Source: a virus
Length of the DNA stretch: 49,644 nt
Direction: 5' to 3' (one strand)
IMG/VR virus record: IMGVR_UViG_3300025070_002957
Coordinates: 1 to 49,644 of that record
This document shows positions 37,760 to 44,954 of this stretch, one piece after another. Within the stretch, counting starts at the first letter, position 1, and every line of letters starts with the position of its first letter. The notes beneath the pieces were generated by a model that worked only from the letters and a program-made list of their open reading frames with translations, did no database searches and was not told the DNA's origin. The position numbers were made by a program, and so were the translations under genes.

Positions 37760-37833
37760 AGAGGTGAAGTGTTACGGAAGCACGATGGTCTCCAAAACCA
37801 TAAGCCGGGGTTCGACTCCCTGCACCTCTGCCA
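37760..37833 (+). tRNA. tRNA-Trp (CCA)
   Basis: Acceptor AGAGGTG/CACCTCT, anticodon loop CTCCAAA (CCA), GGTTCGACTCC T-arm, encoded CCA end. Last of the seven. Confidence 0.92.
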
Positions 37834-37834
37834 C

Positions 37835-37863
37835 TTGACATTGGGTCTCCAATGTGTTAGTAT
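37835..37863 (+). promoter_or_regulatory. Sigma70-type promoter after the tRNA cluster
   Basis: TTGACA at 37835-37840, 17-base spacer, TAGTAT at 37858-37863, before the small gene at 37918. The -10 is weak but the -35 is perfect and placed right after tRNA-Trp. Confidence 0.6.
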
Positions 37864-37917
37864 ATAAGAGTAGCAATAGTGCTACAATACACAGAAACAT
37901 ACACACAGGAGAAATAT

Positions 37918-38145
37918 ATGGTTTCAAATAAGAATGCGTATGAGATACGCACAGAAATCCTTAGCATGGCGCAAGGTTTTGTTATGGACAAGTTTCACAA
38001 CAAACATCAAAAATGGCTAGATTCAACAGATAGACATCCAGAAACGGGTGCTATATTATCTACTGAAGATAGTCCAGATTATCCTACAGCGGATACTATC
38101 CTACGAGAAGCAGAGAAGTTATATTCTTTTGTTGAAAGTAAGTAG
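37918..38145 (+). CDS. Small conserved phage protein, unknown
   Basis: 75 residues from ATG 37918, with aggag 8 bases ahead; an in-frame ATG at 37879 has no ribosome site. AYEIRTEILSMAQGFVMDKFHNKHQKWLDS followed by PTADTILREAEKLYSFVE is a pattern I have seen in marine T4-like phages (a small helical protein ending in a conserved EAEKLYxFV helix), function unknown. It is a single-gene unit with its own promoter and terminator. Confidence 0.78.
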   Translation: MVSNKNAYEIRTEILSMAQGFVMDKFHNKHQKWLDSTDRHPETGAILSTEDSPDYPTADTILREAEKLYSFVESK

Positions 38146-38152
38146 ATAGATT

Positions 38153-38176
38153 AAGCCACCTTCGGGTGGCTTTTTT
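38153..38176 (+). terminator. Rho-independent terminator with TTCG tetraloop
   Basis: AAGCCACC-TTCG-GGTGGCTT then TTTT at 38173-38176. It lies between convergent genes; the minus-strand gene ends at 38175, within it. The TTCG loop gives a very stable hairpin; minus-strand transcripts reading into it may also stop, though their T-run is weaker. Confidence 0.92.
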
Positions 38177-38852
38177 ATTGTTCTTGGATGTGTTGATAGA
38201 TTTTTTTGAGTAATCGTTTGATTACAGGATGATTTGTGTCCCAATTGAAAAGAGCAAAGTAAGCCAGTAAGTCAGGACTTAAGAATTGTCCTACTTTAGT
38301 TTTGAATTGTGCTGTTTTCTTAGCCATTCTTAGTAAGTCTACTGCACCATCTTTTCCTACTTTACGTATAAATTCATCTCCGATGTTCATAGCATAGGCT
38401 TCGATTTCATCTGGACGGCTCATATATTCTAATTCTGAACCTTTATCATTTACATATCCATCAGCACCAGGATGATAATCCCTATCTCGGTGTTGTTTCA
38501 TATGAAGAAGTTCATGTTTCAAAGTATCTTTTAATCTGTTTAAGAAATACTTTTTACTGTTCTTTGACCAAGTAAAACTTTCTGGTCCATCTTCACTGAA
38601 CACTATTCTAATGAATACTGATGGTTCATGCCCATCTGATTCTTCATCTTTTTCTGGGTCATAGTGGGCACCAATTGTTAGTTCGCCCTCTTTTAAGTCA
38701 GGAACTCTTATCACATTCACTTCAGCCATAGGAAAATGTTTTTCTACAACTGTGATGATTTCTCTGAAAGATTGAGTGCCATTGATATCTTTAGCGATAC
38801 CACTCATATCAAACTTAAAGTCATCTGGTGTTATGATTTCGTTGATTAACAT
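38175..38852 (-). CDS. Putative zinc metallopeptidase (HExxH)
   Basis: 225 residues from ATG at 38850-38852; a longer frame to 38936 would overlap the next gene. HELLHMKQH at 113-121 is a zinc metallopeptidase motif, followed by a downstream E in RPDEIEAYA (about 146-153) that could be the third ligand. It starts MLINEIITPDD, like three other proteins here, which may be a virion-packaging signal. It ends inside the terminator at 38153 and follows the 38854 gene by one base. Target unknown. Confidence 0.72.
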   Translation of the reverse strand: MLINEIITPDDFKFDMSGIAKDINGTQSFREIITVVEKHFPMAEVNVIRVPDLKEGELTIGAHYDPEKDEESDGHEPSVFIRIVFSEDGPESFTWSKNSKKYFLNRLKDTLKHELLHMKQHRDRDYHPGADGYVNDKGSELEYMSRPDEIEAYAMNIGDEFIRKVGKDGAVDLLRMAKKTAQFKTKVGQFLSPDLLAYFALFNWDTNHPVIKRLLKKIYQHIQEQ

Positions 38853-38853
38853 G

Positions 38854-39246
38854 TTACCAAGCCTTACAAGACCAGTAACGTGCTTTTGTTTTAGGACCAG
38901 GATTTTTGCAGTTATGTCTTGCACGAAAACTAGCACGTGCTTTAGGGTTAGACTTACGAATTTTCATAGTCTTTTCACCTTTTGATTTAGCACTTGTTCC
39001 GCCGTGTCCAAAATTTACTTTGATAACGTTACCTTTATCATTGTTGACGTATACTTTAAACTTCTTAACATCACCACGCATTGGTTTGTTTAGTTTAACT
39101 TTACGACCTTGGTATTCCGCTTCAAATAAATCATTTTCATCTTCGCTATATGCAAGATATCCAAACTCTTCATGGAAGTCTTGGTTATCTTCTAAAGTGA
39201 TTTCTTCAACGATTGTTGATTCTTGTAATAATTCAGTTAATTTCAT
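38854..39246 (-). CDS. Phage protein with basic Cys/Trp C-terminal domain
   Basis: 130 residues. An acidic N-terminal part (MKLTELLQESTIVEEITLED, E/D-rich to about 45) precedes a basic domain whose end KSNPKARASFRARHNCKNPG, then PKTKARYWSCKAW carries two Cys, an Arg-rich face and two Trp. I recognise this C-terminal signature from other tailed phages, where its role is not assigned; DNA binding is plausible. The N-terminal peptide resembles those of the kinase and metallopeptidase genes. A late element lies 30 bases upstream. Confidence 0.7.
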   Translation of the reverse strand: MKLTELLQESTIVEEITLEDNQDFHEEFGYLAYSEDENDLFEAEYQGRKVKLNKPMRGDVKKFKVYVNNDKGNVIKVNFGHGGTSAKSKGEKTMKIRKSNPKARASFRARHNCKNPGPKTKARYWSCKAW

Positions 39247-39276
39247 ATCTATATTTCTTTGTTGATTGATTAACTG

Positions 39277-39284
39277 TATTTATC
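39277..39284 (-). promoter_or_regulatory. T4-type late promoter element GATAAATA (minus strand)
   Basis: Reads GATAAATA on the minus strand, 30 bases before the start at 39246. Confidence 0.65.
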
Positions 39285-39289
39285 TATAA

Positions 39290-39577
39290 TTAACTTTTGT
39301 ATACTTTATTCATACCCTTAATTCTTTTTTCAATTTTCTCACGGTGCTGAATTAATTTTCTGGCATCTCTCTTCTTTTTCTTTATACGTCTAAAAACTTT
39401 ACCCCATGCTCTCTCATGTAAAAAGTACACGACAAACTTTATTAGGGCGTCAATAGATGCAATAGAACCAGCAACTGTCATATTGCCAGTAAGTATGAAT
39501 GATATGATAAATGTTATACACACCGACAATAGACGGTATGATAATGACTTATATAAGTGAATATGCAGTGCTTTCAT
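39290..39577 (-). CDS. DUF2061-like small membrane protein
   Basis: 95 residues from ATG 39575-39577, with AGGAG just upstream on the minus strand; a longer start at 39595 is less likely. LYKSLSYRLLSVCITFIISFILTGN, then ASIDALIKFVVYFLHERAWGKV is the DUF2061 pattern (K/S-x-S-Y-R, TG turn, K-x-x-x-Y-x-HE-R-x-W). Two membrane segments. A basic C-terminal tail (RRIKKKKRDARKL) faces the cytoplasm. Function unknown; found in bacteria and marine phages. Confidence 0.75.
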   Translation of the reverse strand: MKALHIHLYKSLSYRLLSVCITFIISFILTGNMTVAGSIASIDALIKFVVYFLHERAWGKVFRRIKKKKRDARKLIQHREKIEKRIKGMNKVYKS

Positions 39578-39598
39578 AGTTTTCTCCTCTCTCATATG

Positions 39599-39606
39599 TA
39601 TTTATA
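39599..39606 (-). promoter_or_regulatory. T4-type late promoter element TATAAATA (minus strand)
   Basis: Perfect TATAAATA on the minus strand, 21 bases before the start at 39577, in the divergent gap 39578-39747. Confidence 0.7.
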
Positions 39607-39678
39607 GAGTATATTTGATGAAATATATGCTTATTTTTCAATAATTTAGTCAAAAAAGCGTTATTTTACGTGAAAAAC

Positions 39679-39706
39679 TTGACAATATGTACAAATCTGC
39701 TATAAT
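39679..39706 (+). promoter_or_regulatory. Strong promoter, extended -10 (TGC-TATAAT)
   Basis: TTGACA at 39679-39684, 16-base spacer, TGC-TATAAT at 39701-39706. It faces away from the minus-strand late element and drives the gene at 39748. Confidence 0.85.
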
Positions 39707-39747
39707 GGTTCTATGATTTGATTTTTTCACTAGGCGGGAGATAGGAT

Positions 39748-40320
39748 GTGGATACCGTGACATATGCAGAAGAATTGCGTAGTATTTTCAATCGTAATGC
39801 TTATTCAACACTCATTTCAGAAATGGGTACACAGTTGAATGATAGAAAGGATAGATTCGATAAGAGCGATATTATCGAACAGGCAGTGGCAGTATATTCA
39901 GGCGATAGACTCGCATGGGTAGACTTAATTGGTCGTGACCATGTTGATTCAGTTACTGGATTTGACTTAGAGTTCAAATATGTGTCTGATGGTTTGTTTA
40001 CCAAAGTACAAAAATTGCCAAAAGAAATTGTGACTGTAAAATTAAAGAATAACTTGGGTGCCCATAAGGGAACAACAGTTGATAATCCAGCAGATTTTTA
40101 TATGATTGGTCAACAAGATGCAATTGCAATAATCAGTTGGGAAGATATTAAAGAACACCTTGTCGCAGTTTCAGATGGTATTGAAGCAAGAATTCCATTT
40201 GACAAACTTAGTTTCATTTTTAAGTGTGAAGACATTGATTATAGTGATAACACAATTGAATGTGATTATAAGCAAATTAAAATGGATGCACAAAGAACAT
40301 TAATTGAAACATTTTTATAA
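39748..40320 (+). CDS. Possible restriction-endonuclease-like (PD-(D/E)XK) protein
   Basis: 190 residues, GTG start 7 bases after GGGAG. The stretch LAWVDLIGRDHVDSVTGFDLEFKYVS has D...E-x-K spacing (GFDLEFKY) like PD-(D/E)XK nucleases, with following strands IVTVKLKNN and the late helix ADFYMIGQQDAIAIISWEDI. The assignment is by motif spacing only. Strong early-type promoter; such an enzyme could degrade host DNA. If it is not a nuclease I have no other family to offer. Confidence 0.6.
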   Translation: MDTVTYAEELRSIFNRNAYSTLISEMGTQLNDRKDRFDKSDIIEQAVAVYSGDRLAWVDLIGRDHVDSVTGFDLEFKYVSDGLFTKVQKLPKEIVTVKLKNNLGAHKGTTVDNPADFYMIGQQDAIAIISWEDIKEHLVAVSDGIEARIPFDKLSFIFKCEDIDYSDNTIECDYKQIKMDAQRTLIETFL

Positions 40321-40323
40321 ATA
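40316..40323 (+). promoter_or_regulatory. T4-type late promoter element TATAAATA
   Basis: TATAAATA overlaps the stop of the preceding gene, 24 bases before the start at 40348. Confidence 0.65.
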
Positions 40324-40347
40324 TGAATGACTTAAGAAAGGTAATAA

Positions 40348-40728
40348 ATGAGTAATAAGTACACATCGGGACCAGGTCCATTAGACGGAACTAAGAAAGT
40401 TGAAAAACAACCCGATACAACTGAGAAACGTGAGAAACTCAATGATAAAATTAAGGCACTAGATTCCTCTAGAGTTTTTAAAAAGATAACACCAAAAGGT
40501 GATTTATCATGGTATGTCAAGTGGATTTCAGTTATTCTTATATTAGTGGCAACATCGGCCAGAGCAGTAGGAACTATACCACATATTGATTTATGGTTTG
40601 GTTTTTTCGGAACAATTGGATGGTTCTGGGTTGGATATCTCTGGCATGACCGAGCCCTTATCGTGTTAAATGGTGTATTAGTTACTCTTATAGGCATAGG
40701 CCTAATGAAGTTTTATTTTGGAGTATAA
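40348..40728 (+). CDS. Three-helix membrane protein (paralogue of 29906 gene)
   Basis: 126 residues, with an extra hydrophilic N-terminal region (about 1-50) compared with its 85-residue relative. Hydrophobic segments include VKWISVILILVATSARAVGT and FGFFGTIGWFWVGYLW; WHDRALIVLN is shared with the other copy as WNEKAIILN. Late promoter upstream and aagaaagg ribosome site. Function unknown; two copies in one window suggest different expression or partners. Confidence 0.75.
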   Translation: MSNKYTSGPGPLDGTKKVEKQPDTTEKREKLNDKIKALDSSRVFKKITPKGDLSWYVKWISVILILVATSARAVGTIPHIDLWFGFFGTIGWFWVGYLWHDRALIVLNGVLVTLIGIGLMKFYFGV

Positions 40729-40730
40729 TA

Positions 40731-40970
40731 ATGGGACATTTTATTAAATTTACATTTACTGCATTTGATAAGGATTTTTCTGTTCACGTTGATGATAAAG
40801 ATATATCAACTCCTGTAAAAATGCTGAATGAAAAAAGTAGAGCAATGGGAAAAGCAAATAGAGAATTTTTAGATAAATTCTTAGACGATGGGATTGACCC
40901 TTTTCCAGGTTGGTGGACTGAATCTTCACCTACAGATTTTTACTGGTCAACAGGAAATAATTTTGACTAA
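40731..40970 (+). CDS. Small phage protein, unknown
   Basis: 79 residues starting two bases after the previous stop, so coupled to it. KFTFTAFDKDFSVHVDDKD looks like two beta strands, followed by a charged helix and a Trp-rich end (GWWTESSPTDFYWSTG). No known motif. An imperfect stem (AACTCAGTT/AACTGGGTT, 40972-40992) follows the gene without a T-run. Confidence 0.65.
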   Translation: MGHFIKFTFTAFDKDFSVHVDDKDISTPVKMLNEKSRAMGKANREFLDKFLDDGIDPFPGWWTESSPTDFYWSTGNNFD

Positions 40971-41000
40971 AAACTCAGTTGTTAACTGGGTTTACAACAT

Positions 41001-41008
41001 TATAAATA
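41001..41008 (+). promoter_or_regulatory. Possible late promoter element TATAAATA
   Basis: TATAAATA 90 bases before the small gene at 41098, upstream of a sigma70-type promoter for the same gene. Confidence 0.4.
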
Positions 41009-41037
41009 GATTAGTTCGCAAAAAAACGTTGAAAAAC

Positions 41038-41066
41038 TTGACATTTATCATTGGTTCTGATAAAAT
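41038..41066 (+). promoter_or_regulatory. Sigma70-type promoter, extended -10
   Basis: TTGACA at 41038-41043, 17-base spacer, TGA-TAAAAT with the -10 at 41061-41066, before the 46-residue membrane protein gene at 41098. Confidence 0.72.
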
Positions 41067-41097
41067 GGTTACATAAAGTTAAAAAATTGAGGTTATT

Positions 41098-41238
41098 ATG
41101 GATATAGGAAGTGTAGCATCAAATATAGTATTAACAATTGTGGTTGGGTTTTTCGCAATAGGCTTGTTATCTAATGTTTTGTTTCTAGCATTTGTAGAAG
41201 AAAACGACAAGTTAAATAAAGAGATTTCTCTAGATTAG
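41098..41238 (+). CDS. Very small single-helix membrane protein (46 residues)
   Basis: Frame ATG 41098 to TAG 41236, behind tgagg and a perfect TTGACA promoter. Residues about 10-34 are one strong membrane helix (IVLTIVVGFFAIGLLSNVLFLAF) followed by an acidic, probably cytoplasmic tail (EENDKLNKE). Short, but promoter, ribosome site and composition support it. Small one-helix phage proteins often act on membrane partners; nothing here names the target. Confidence 0.65.
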   Translation: MDIGSVASNIVLTIVVGFFAIGLLSNVLFLAFVEENDKLNKEISLD

Positions 41239-41285
41239 ATTATACTTGAAAAAATAATTTAACTAGGAATTAGTCGAGGGTTTTC

Positions 41286-41344
41286 CTATCGTTTCAAAGC
41301 GATAGTGTTGCCTTTGATATCGTATGTCTCAGAAATAAGACATA
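41286..41344 (+). promoter_or_regulatory. Structured leader of the 41394 membrane protein gene
   Basis: CTATCG/CGATAG (41286-41291 with 41300-41305) and TATGTCT/AGACATA (41323-41329 with 41338-41344). Neither has a T-run. They lie 50-110 bases before the gene; the paralogue at 16675 has a hairpin leader too. Confidence 0.5.
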
Positions 41345-41393
41345 TGCATCCGCACTGATGTAAAACTACTTTTTAATATAACAGGAGTAACAT

Positions 41394-41615
41394 ATGTTAG
41401 ATAAAATCTTACGCTGGGTTTCTGGCGCAACAGAGGCTGGTATTTCACTTATCGGACTTGCTATCGTACTACAAATAGTATTTGGCGGTTCTGTACCTTT
41501 CTTAGGTGGTGACGTTATCGGTACTGTAATTGGAATAGTTGGGCAACTTGGCTCTGCTGGTCTAGTTGGATTAATTTCTGCGGCTATTTTGTGGAAACTA
41601 TTTTCAAAAGATTAA
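41394..41615 (+). CDS. Small two-helix membrane protein (paralogue of 16675 gene)
   Basis: 73 residues; aggagtaac ribosome site. ISLIGLAIVLQIVFGGSVPF, then GGDVIGTVIGIVGQLGSAGLVGLISAAILWKLF gives two hydrophobic segments and ends shortly after LFSKD. Alignment with the 16675 product runs from the first helix to LF(I/S)K, showing duplication. No promoter of its own is clear; long structured leader upstream and another hairpin region downstream. Possible holin-like or membrane-potential function, unproven. Confidence 0.75.
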   Translation: MLDKILRWVSGATEAGISLIGLAIVLQIVFGGSVPFLGGDVIGTVIGIVGQLGSAGLVGLISAAILWKLFSKD

Positions 41616-41645
41616 TCCTAATATACGCAACAATTGGTATATTGA

Positions 41646-41709
41646 ATTGAGATGCTCGTAATGAGCATTCTCAATTCTCAACGGTTTCGGTACTTCCGAA
41701 AAAAGTACC
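41646..41709 (+). promoter_or_regulatory. Hairpin region with mutually exclusive stems
   Basis: ATTGAGATGCTC (41646-41657) pairs with GAGCATTCTCAAT (41663-41675) with one bulge. Next, TTTCGG (41685-41690)/CCGAAA (41696-41701) competes with GGTACTT (41689-41695)/AAGTACC (41703-41709). The second pair of stems shares bases, as in switch RNAs. No T-run follows, so these are not terminators. Confidence 0.55.
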
Positions 41710-41732
41710 ACCTCATTCGCAATTATTATCAA

Positions 41733-41740
41733 TATAAATA
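41733..41740 (+). promoter_or_regulatory. T4-type late promoter element TATAAATA
   Basis: Perfect TATAAATA, 27 bases before the phosphoesterase start at 41768. Confidence 0.7.
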
Positions 41741-41767
41741 GTTCTAGTATTCAGAGGATTATATGAG

Positions 41768-42514
41768 ATGAAAATACATTGCATAAGTGATACACACACC
41801 CGACATCGGGAAATAGAACTACCTGGTGGAGATGTGTTAATTCACGCAGGAGATATAATGTCTAGTTCAGACCCAAGTCAAATAACAGAATTTTTAGTAT
41901 GGTTCAGTCAACAGAAATATACTACAAAAATCTTTATTGCGGGCAATCACGACCACATTTTTGAGAAAAAGCCAACTCTTATTAAGAAAATTCTTAAAAT
42001 GTTTCCATCACTCATATACTTACAAGATTCCAATGTAACAATAGACGGAATTAAGTTTTATGGTGCTCCTTGGATTCCAACGAATAAATCGGATAAAGCA
42101 TTTTCTTATTTAAGAGATTCACTTGCGGTTGCCAAATCACATTGGTCTAAAATACCAAATGATACAGATGTTCTCATAACTCATGGTCCTGCATATAATA
42201 AATTAGACAAAATTATGAAACCAATTAGAGCAGACCAAACAAAACTTAATTTAGGCTGCCCACAACTTGCTGAAAGAATAAAAGCAATCAACCCACAACT
42301 TCATATTTGTGGACATATTCACTCAAGTCAAGGAATACTTGATATAAGTGAACCAACAACTACTTATATCAACGCCGCTAGTTTAGGCGAAGATTATCAG
42401 TATTCTAATAAAAGGAGATTTATAGAATGGGAAATTTCAAAAATCACATCAGAGATTGGACTTCAAGAAAATGGCATAACACTCACAATTGGAAAACAGG
42501 AACAGGCAAATTAA
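41768..42514 (+). CDS. Calcineurin-like metallophosphoesterase
   Basis: 248 residues. Metal-binding motifs in order: ISDTHTRH (D-x-H near residues 8-10), HAGDIM (G-D), AGNHDH (G-N-H-D), VLITHGP (late His) and CGHIHS (G-H-x-H). It would cleave phosphomonoesters or diesters, possibly nucleotides. The last 88 bases overlap a second small gene at 42427 in another frame, and its C-terminal 30 residues are more charged than usual for this family, so the end may be a later extension. Confidence 0.88.
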   Translation: MKIHCISDTHTRHREIELPGGDVLIHAGDIMSSSDPSQITEFLVWFSQQKYTTKIFIAGNHDHIFEKKPTLIKKILKMFPSLIYLQDSNVTIDGIKFYGAPWIPTNKSDKAFSYLRDSLAVAKSHWSKIPNDTDVLITHGPAYNKLDKIMKPIRADQTKLNLGCPQLAERIKAINPQLHICGHIHSSQGILDISEPTTTYINAASLGEDYQYSNKRRFIEWEISKITSEIGLQENGITLTIGKQEQAN

Positions 42515-42588
42515 TTAAACGTACACTTGCGAAAGCAGAACGTAGAAAAGTTAAGAAAGAATTACATGAACAAATGGACAAAGTATAA
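42427..42588 (+). CDS. Small basic protein overlapping the phosphoesterase end
   Basis: 53 residues; ATG 42427 lies 9 bases after AGGAG (42413-42417), a better ribosome site than most here. The product is very basic (HNWKTGTGKLIKRTLAKAERRKVKKEL) with several Trp and His. It overlaps the phosphoesterase by 88 bases and the next gene by 23. Basic composition points to nucleic acid or ribosome contact. Real gene likely but not certain. Confidence 0.55.
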   Translation: MGNFKNHIRDWTSRKWHNTHNWKTGTGKLIKRTLAKAERRKVKKELHEQMDKV

Positions 42589-43135
42589 AACATCACACGA
42601 GGGCGTAGGAACATTCGTATCTGTTTGGCTAGATGAAGACAATGGACTAGTCAAAAGAACGTTTGATGGCGACCATTGTGGTGAAGGCATATCTAAACGA
42701 ACAAGTAAAGCAGATATACTATTCAAAAATGAGGTATACTGGTTGACTTTTCCAGAATTATATAGAAGCAAATTCTTACCAGAACTCATCGATATTGATG
42801 AAGAATCAAAAACCATAATTCAACGATATTATGGACCTAATCTACTTGATTATTATCCAGATAAATTTCCTATTTCTAATCTCTCTGAGCAGATTTTAGA
42901 GATGTATAGGTTCTTCCATGAAGTGGGAGTTAACAAATTGAATGGTGCGTTATCTAATATGTCACTCAATGGTGACCAAGTTATTGCGTTTGATTTCAAG
43001 TGGGCAAGACCAGCCCCAAAGGCAAATGCAAAAGAAGTAAAAGCATTTAGAAAATGGCTTACAAAACTTGACCCAGATTTAGTAGAGGAGTTAGTTAAGA
43101 TTAAGTCTTCTTCTGTAGTTTCTGATAAAGTCTAG
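42566..43135 (+). CDS. Kinase-fold (APH/LPS-kinase-like) protein
   Basis: 189 residues from ATG 42566 (the frame opens at 42527). Kinase-like pattern: LVKRTF (Lys strand), KADILFKNEVYWLTF (helix C Glu), LIDIDEESKTIIQRYYGPNLLDYYP (hinge region), then FHEVGVNKLNGALSNMSLNGDQVIAFDFKWA as catalytic loop and DFx metal motif. The HRD Asp is replaced (NKLNG), so it may be an atypical or inactive kinase. The 3' end overlaps the convergent minus-strand gene by 35 bases. Confidence 0.55.
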   Translation: MNKWTKYKTSHEGVGTFVSVWLDEDNGLVKRTFDGDHCGEGISKRTSKADILFKNEVYWLTFPELYRSKFLPELIDIDEESKTIIQRYYGPNLLDYYPDKFPISNLSEQILEMYRFFHEVGVNKLNGALSNMSLNGDQVIAFDFKWARPAPKANAKEVKAFRKWLTKLDPDLVEELVKIKSSSVVSDKV

Positions 43136-44309
43136 CAGTTCTATCCATAGTTACCAGACCGTTGTATCTTTTGTCTCTAGGAACATATGAAGATTTCTTA
43201 GGGATATGATGGTTTGTTAATCCAAAAGCATTTAGTAATTCTATATTTTTATCATACCAATCATCAAATGCATCTCTGAACTTTTTGACATCTAAACCAA
43301 ATTCATTTTCAATCCACTTTCCGTTTCCTATATCATTGAAGTCGTATTCAGATACTCTCAGTTCATTATAAGGAATATCTGGTGGAATATCAAACGTAGT
43401 GTCTGTATCTTCGTTTATGAAATCAGAGAAATATAACTTATGAAGCATTTCTTTAGTATTGATTTTTTCAGCAGAAACACTAGACATATCTAATCCATAA
43501 TTATCTGGTTGTAGTGCCATAGAAATTGTATTATTATATAATGGAATATTGTCGTCTTCAATAATTTTAGATAGGTACTTCTTCACAGTTTCTATAGAAT
43601 TATGTGTTGCATCTTTTTTCACTTCTTTATGATTTATTTCTTCTAGGAATGGGTCATCTCCTTTTGATAGATGTGATAGTATTGAGATTCTTTTTATCTT
43701 TTCTTCTTTTGAGTACACATGAAGTGTTTCATTTTTTGCTAAACATAGCATGCCACAATGTGTTTGCCATTCTCCTGGATTAGTACGTATCATTTTTGAA
43801 TCTTTAAACAATGTTAATTCATCGTAAAGATTATGAACTTTAACTAGATATCGCATATCTTCGTGCTTGTCTAGTTCGATTAATGTATTGAAGTCGTGTT
43901 CTGGATATCCATAGCAATCAGTCTTTAATCCTGTAAGTATTTTTTCTGCTAGTTCTGTGAAGTTTGATGCACCAGTTATTCCTAATGATTCAGATTTCAT
44001 GCCTGTATATAAAAAATAGTGGCAAAAGATAGTATCAGCAAAGTAATGTTTATTTGTTCCACCATCCCAACCCAGCATATAGAAATCTTCCATTAGTTTG
44101 GCATCTTTCTGTTCAATGATACTTGGGACATTATCTGTTAGATAATTTAGAATAAACTCGCCACCCATTCCACCAAAATAACTATAAAAAATAAACTTAT
44201 GTTTATTTCTTTCTAGCAAAGTTGCTAGTTCGTCAATTGTTAGGGATTGTTTATCTTTACTGGATTTAACTACAGAACGTAGTTCTTCAATTGATTTGAA
44301 TTTAGTCAT
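43101..44309 (-). CDS. Large phage protein, weakly sulfotransferase-like
   Basis: 402 residues. HKFIFYSYFGGMGGEFILNYL (about 37-57) is like the P-loop-type start of sulfotransferase relatives, and RYLVKVHN resembles the second nucleotide-binding strand; the rest is not recognised. It converges with the kinase-fold gene, overlapping by 35 bases, and follows the 2OG oxygenase gene by 17 bases on the minus strand. Function uncertain. Confidence 0.6.
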   Translation of the reverse strand: MTKFKSIEELRSVVKSSKDKQSLTIDELATLLERNKHKFIFYSYFGGMGGEFILNYLTDNVPSIIEQKDAKLMEDFYMLGWDGGTNKHYFADTIFCHYFLYTGMKSESLGITGASNFTELAEKILTGLKTDCYGYPEHDFNTLIELDKHEDMRYLVKVHNLYDELTLFKDSKMIRTNPGEWQTHCGMLCLAKNETLHVYSKEEKIKRISILSHLSKGDDPFLEEINHKEVKKDATHNSIETVKKYLSKIIEDDNIPLYNNTISMALQPDNYGLDMSSVSAEKINTKEMLHKLYFSDFINEDTDTTFDIPPDIPYNELRVSEYDFNDIGNGKWIENEFGLDVKKFRDAFDDWYDKNIELLNAFGLTNHHIPKKSSYVPRDKRYNGLVTMDRTARLYQKLQKKT

Positions 44310-44326
44310 TACTCAACCTTTAGTAA

Positions 44327-44929
44327 TTAATTTCTCATTAGTTGACTTATATGCAATGAATTAATTGCAATATATCTTGTTTCATCTGTACTATTTTCAA
44401 TTTTGTGCCATGTATTCCAGTTATTCAAAAAGAATACACCAGTGTTCTTTTTAGTCGGACTTTCATACCATATATCTTCATTTCCTACTTCATATGGATA
44501 ATTCAAAAATTTTGTTCCGGTTCCTTTTGGATTATCATGAAGATTTAAAATTAATACTCCAATTATTTCTCTGTTATCAATATGCGGACCCATAGAAAAT
44601 CCTGATGAATCTTTTATGATATTAACATATCTGTGTGGTTCGTCCCAAGTAAAACAAAATCCACTAGGCCACATTCTTTTGACTTCTGGACATTGTTTCA
44701 TACATTTTTCACTACGCAAATATTCTAATATTTGTGAAGTTCCTTCCTGCCATTTTTTACCAAATTCGGTTTCTTCTTTTGGTAACCTCACCGGTATACG
44801 CTTTTTAGAAACTTGAAGAATAGGTTCTTGTTCTCTTTTTTCAGGAAAAGATATATTTAATTCAGAAGTTTCAAATCCTGATAACTCCCAAACTGGATGG
44901 TCTTCACTCACACTCTCTATTTTTAACAT
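44327..44929 (-). CDS. 2-oxoglutarate/Fe(II)-dependent oxygenase-like protein
   Basis: 200 residues. The iron facial triad is visible as H116-x-D118 (GPHIDNREIIGVLILNL) and H175 (WNTWHKIENS), with R185 for 2-oxoglutarate (DETRYIAINS). PKGTGTKFLNYP between them is the usual strand-turn. Such proteins are common in marine T4-like phages and hydroxylate proteins or other substrates; no TET-type DNA-binding features are seen. Second Fe/2OG protein of the window, not closely like the one at 30160. Confidence 0.78.
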   Translation of the reverse strand: MLKIESVSEDHPVWELSGFETSELNISFPEKREQEPILQVSKKRIPVRLPKEETEFGKKWQEGTSQILEYLRSEKCMKQCPEVKRMWPSGFCFTWDEPHRYVNIIKDSSGFSMGPHIDNREIIGVLILNLHDNPKGTGTKFLNYPYEVGNEDIWYESPTKKNTGVFFLNNWNTWHKIENSTDETRYIAINSLHISQLMRN

Positions 44930-44954
44930 TACTTATTCTAACTTTAGTAATTAA

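Noticed and set aside
37589-37867. 92-codon open frame across the tRNA-Phe, Cys and Trp genes
   Set aside because: It is produced by reading through tRNA sequences; the tRNA folds explain every base and there is no ribosome site.
38853-38936. N-terminal extension of the minus-strand metallopeptidase frame
   Set aside because: It overlaps the end of the 38854 gene; starting at 38852 gives a one-base junction and restores the shared MLINEI N-terminus.
40972-40992. AACTCAGTT/AACTGGGTT hairpin after the 40731 gene
   Set aside because: No T-run follows, so it is not called as a terminator, and there is too little context to name it otherwise.
41241-41274. TTGAAA as a promoter for the 41394 membrane protein gene
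   Set aside because: No acceptable -10 box at 16-18 bases; the gene probably relies on the promoter at 41038.
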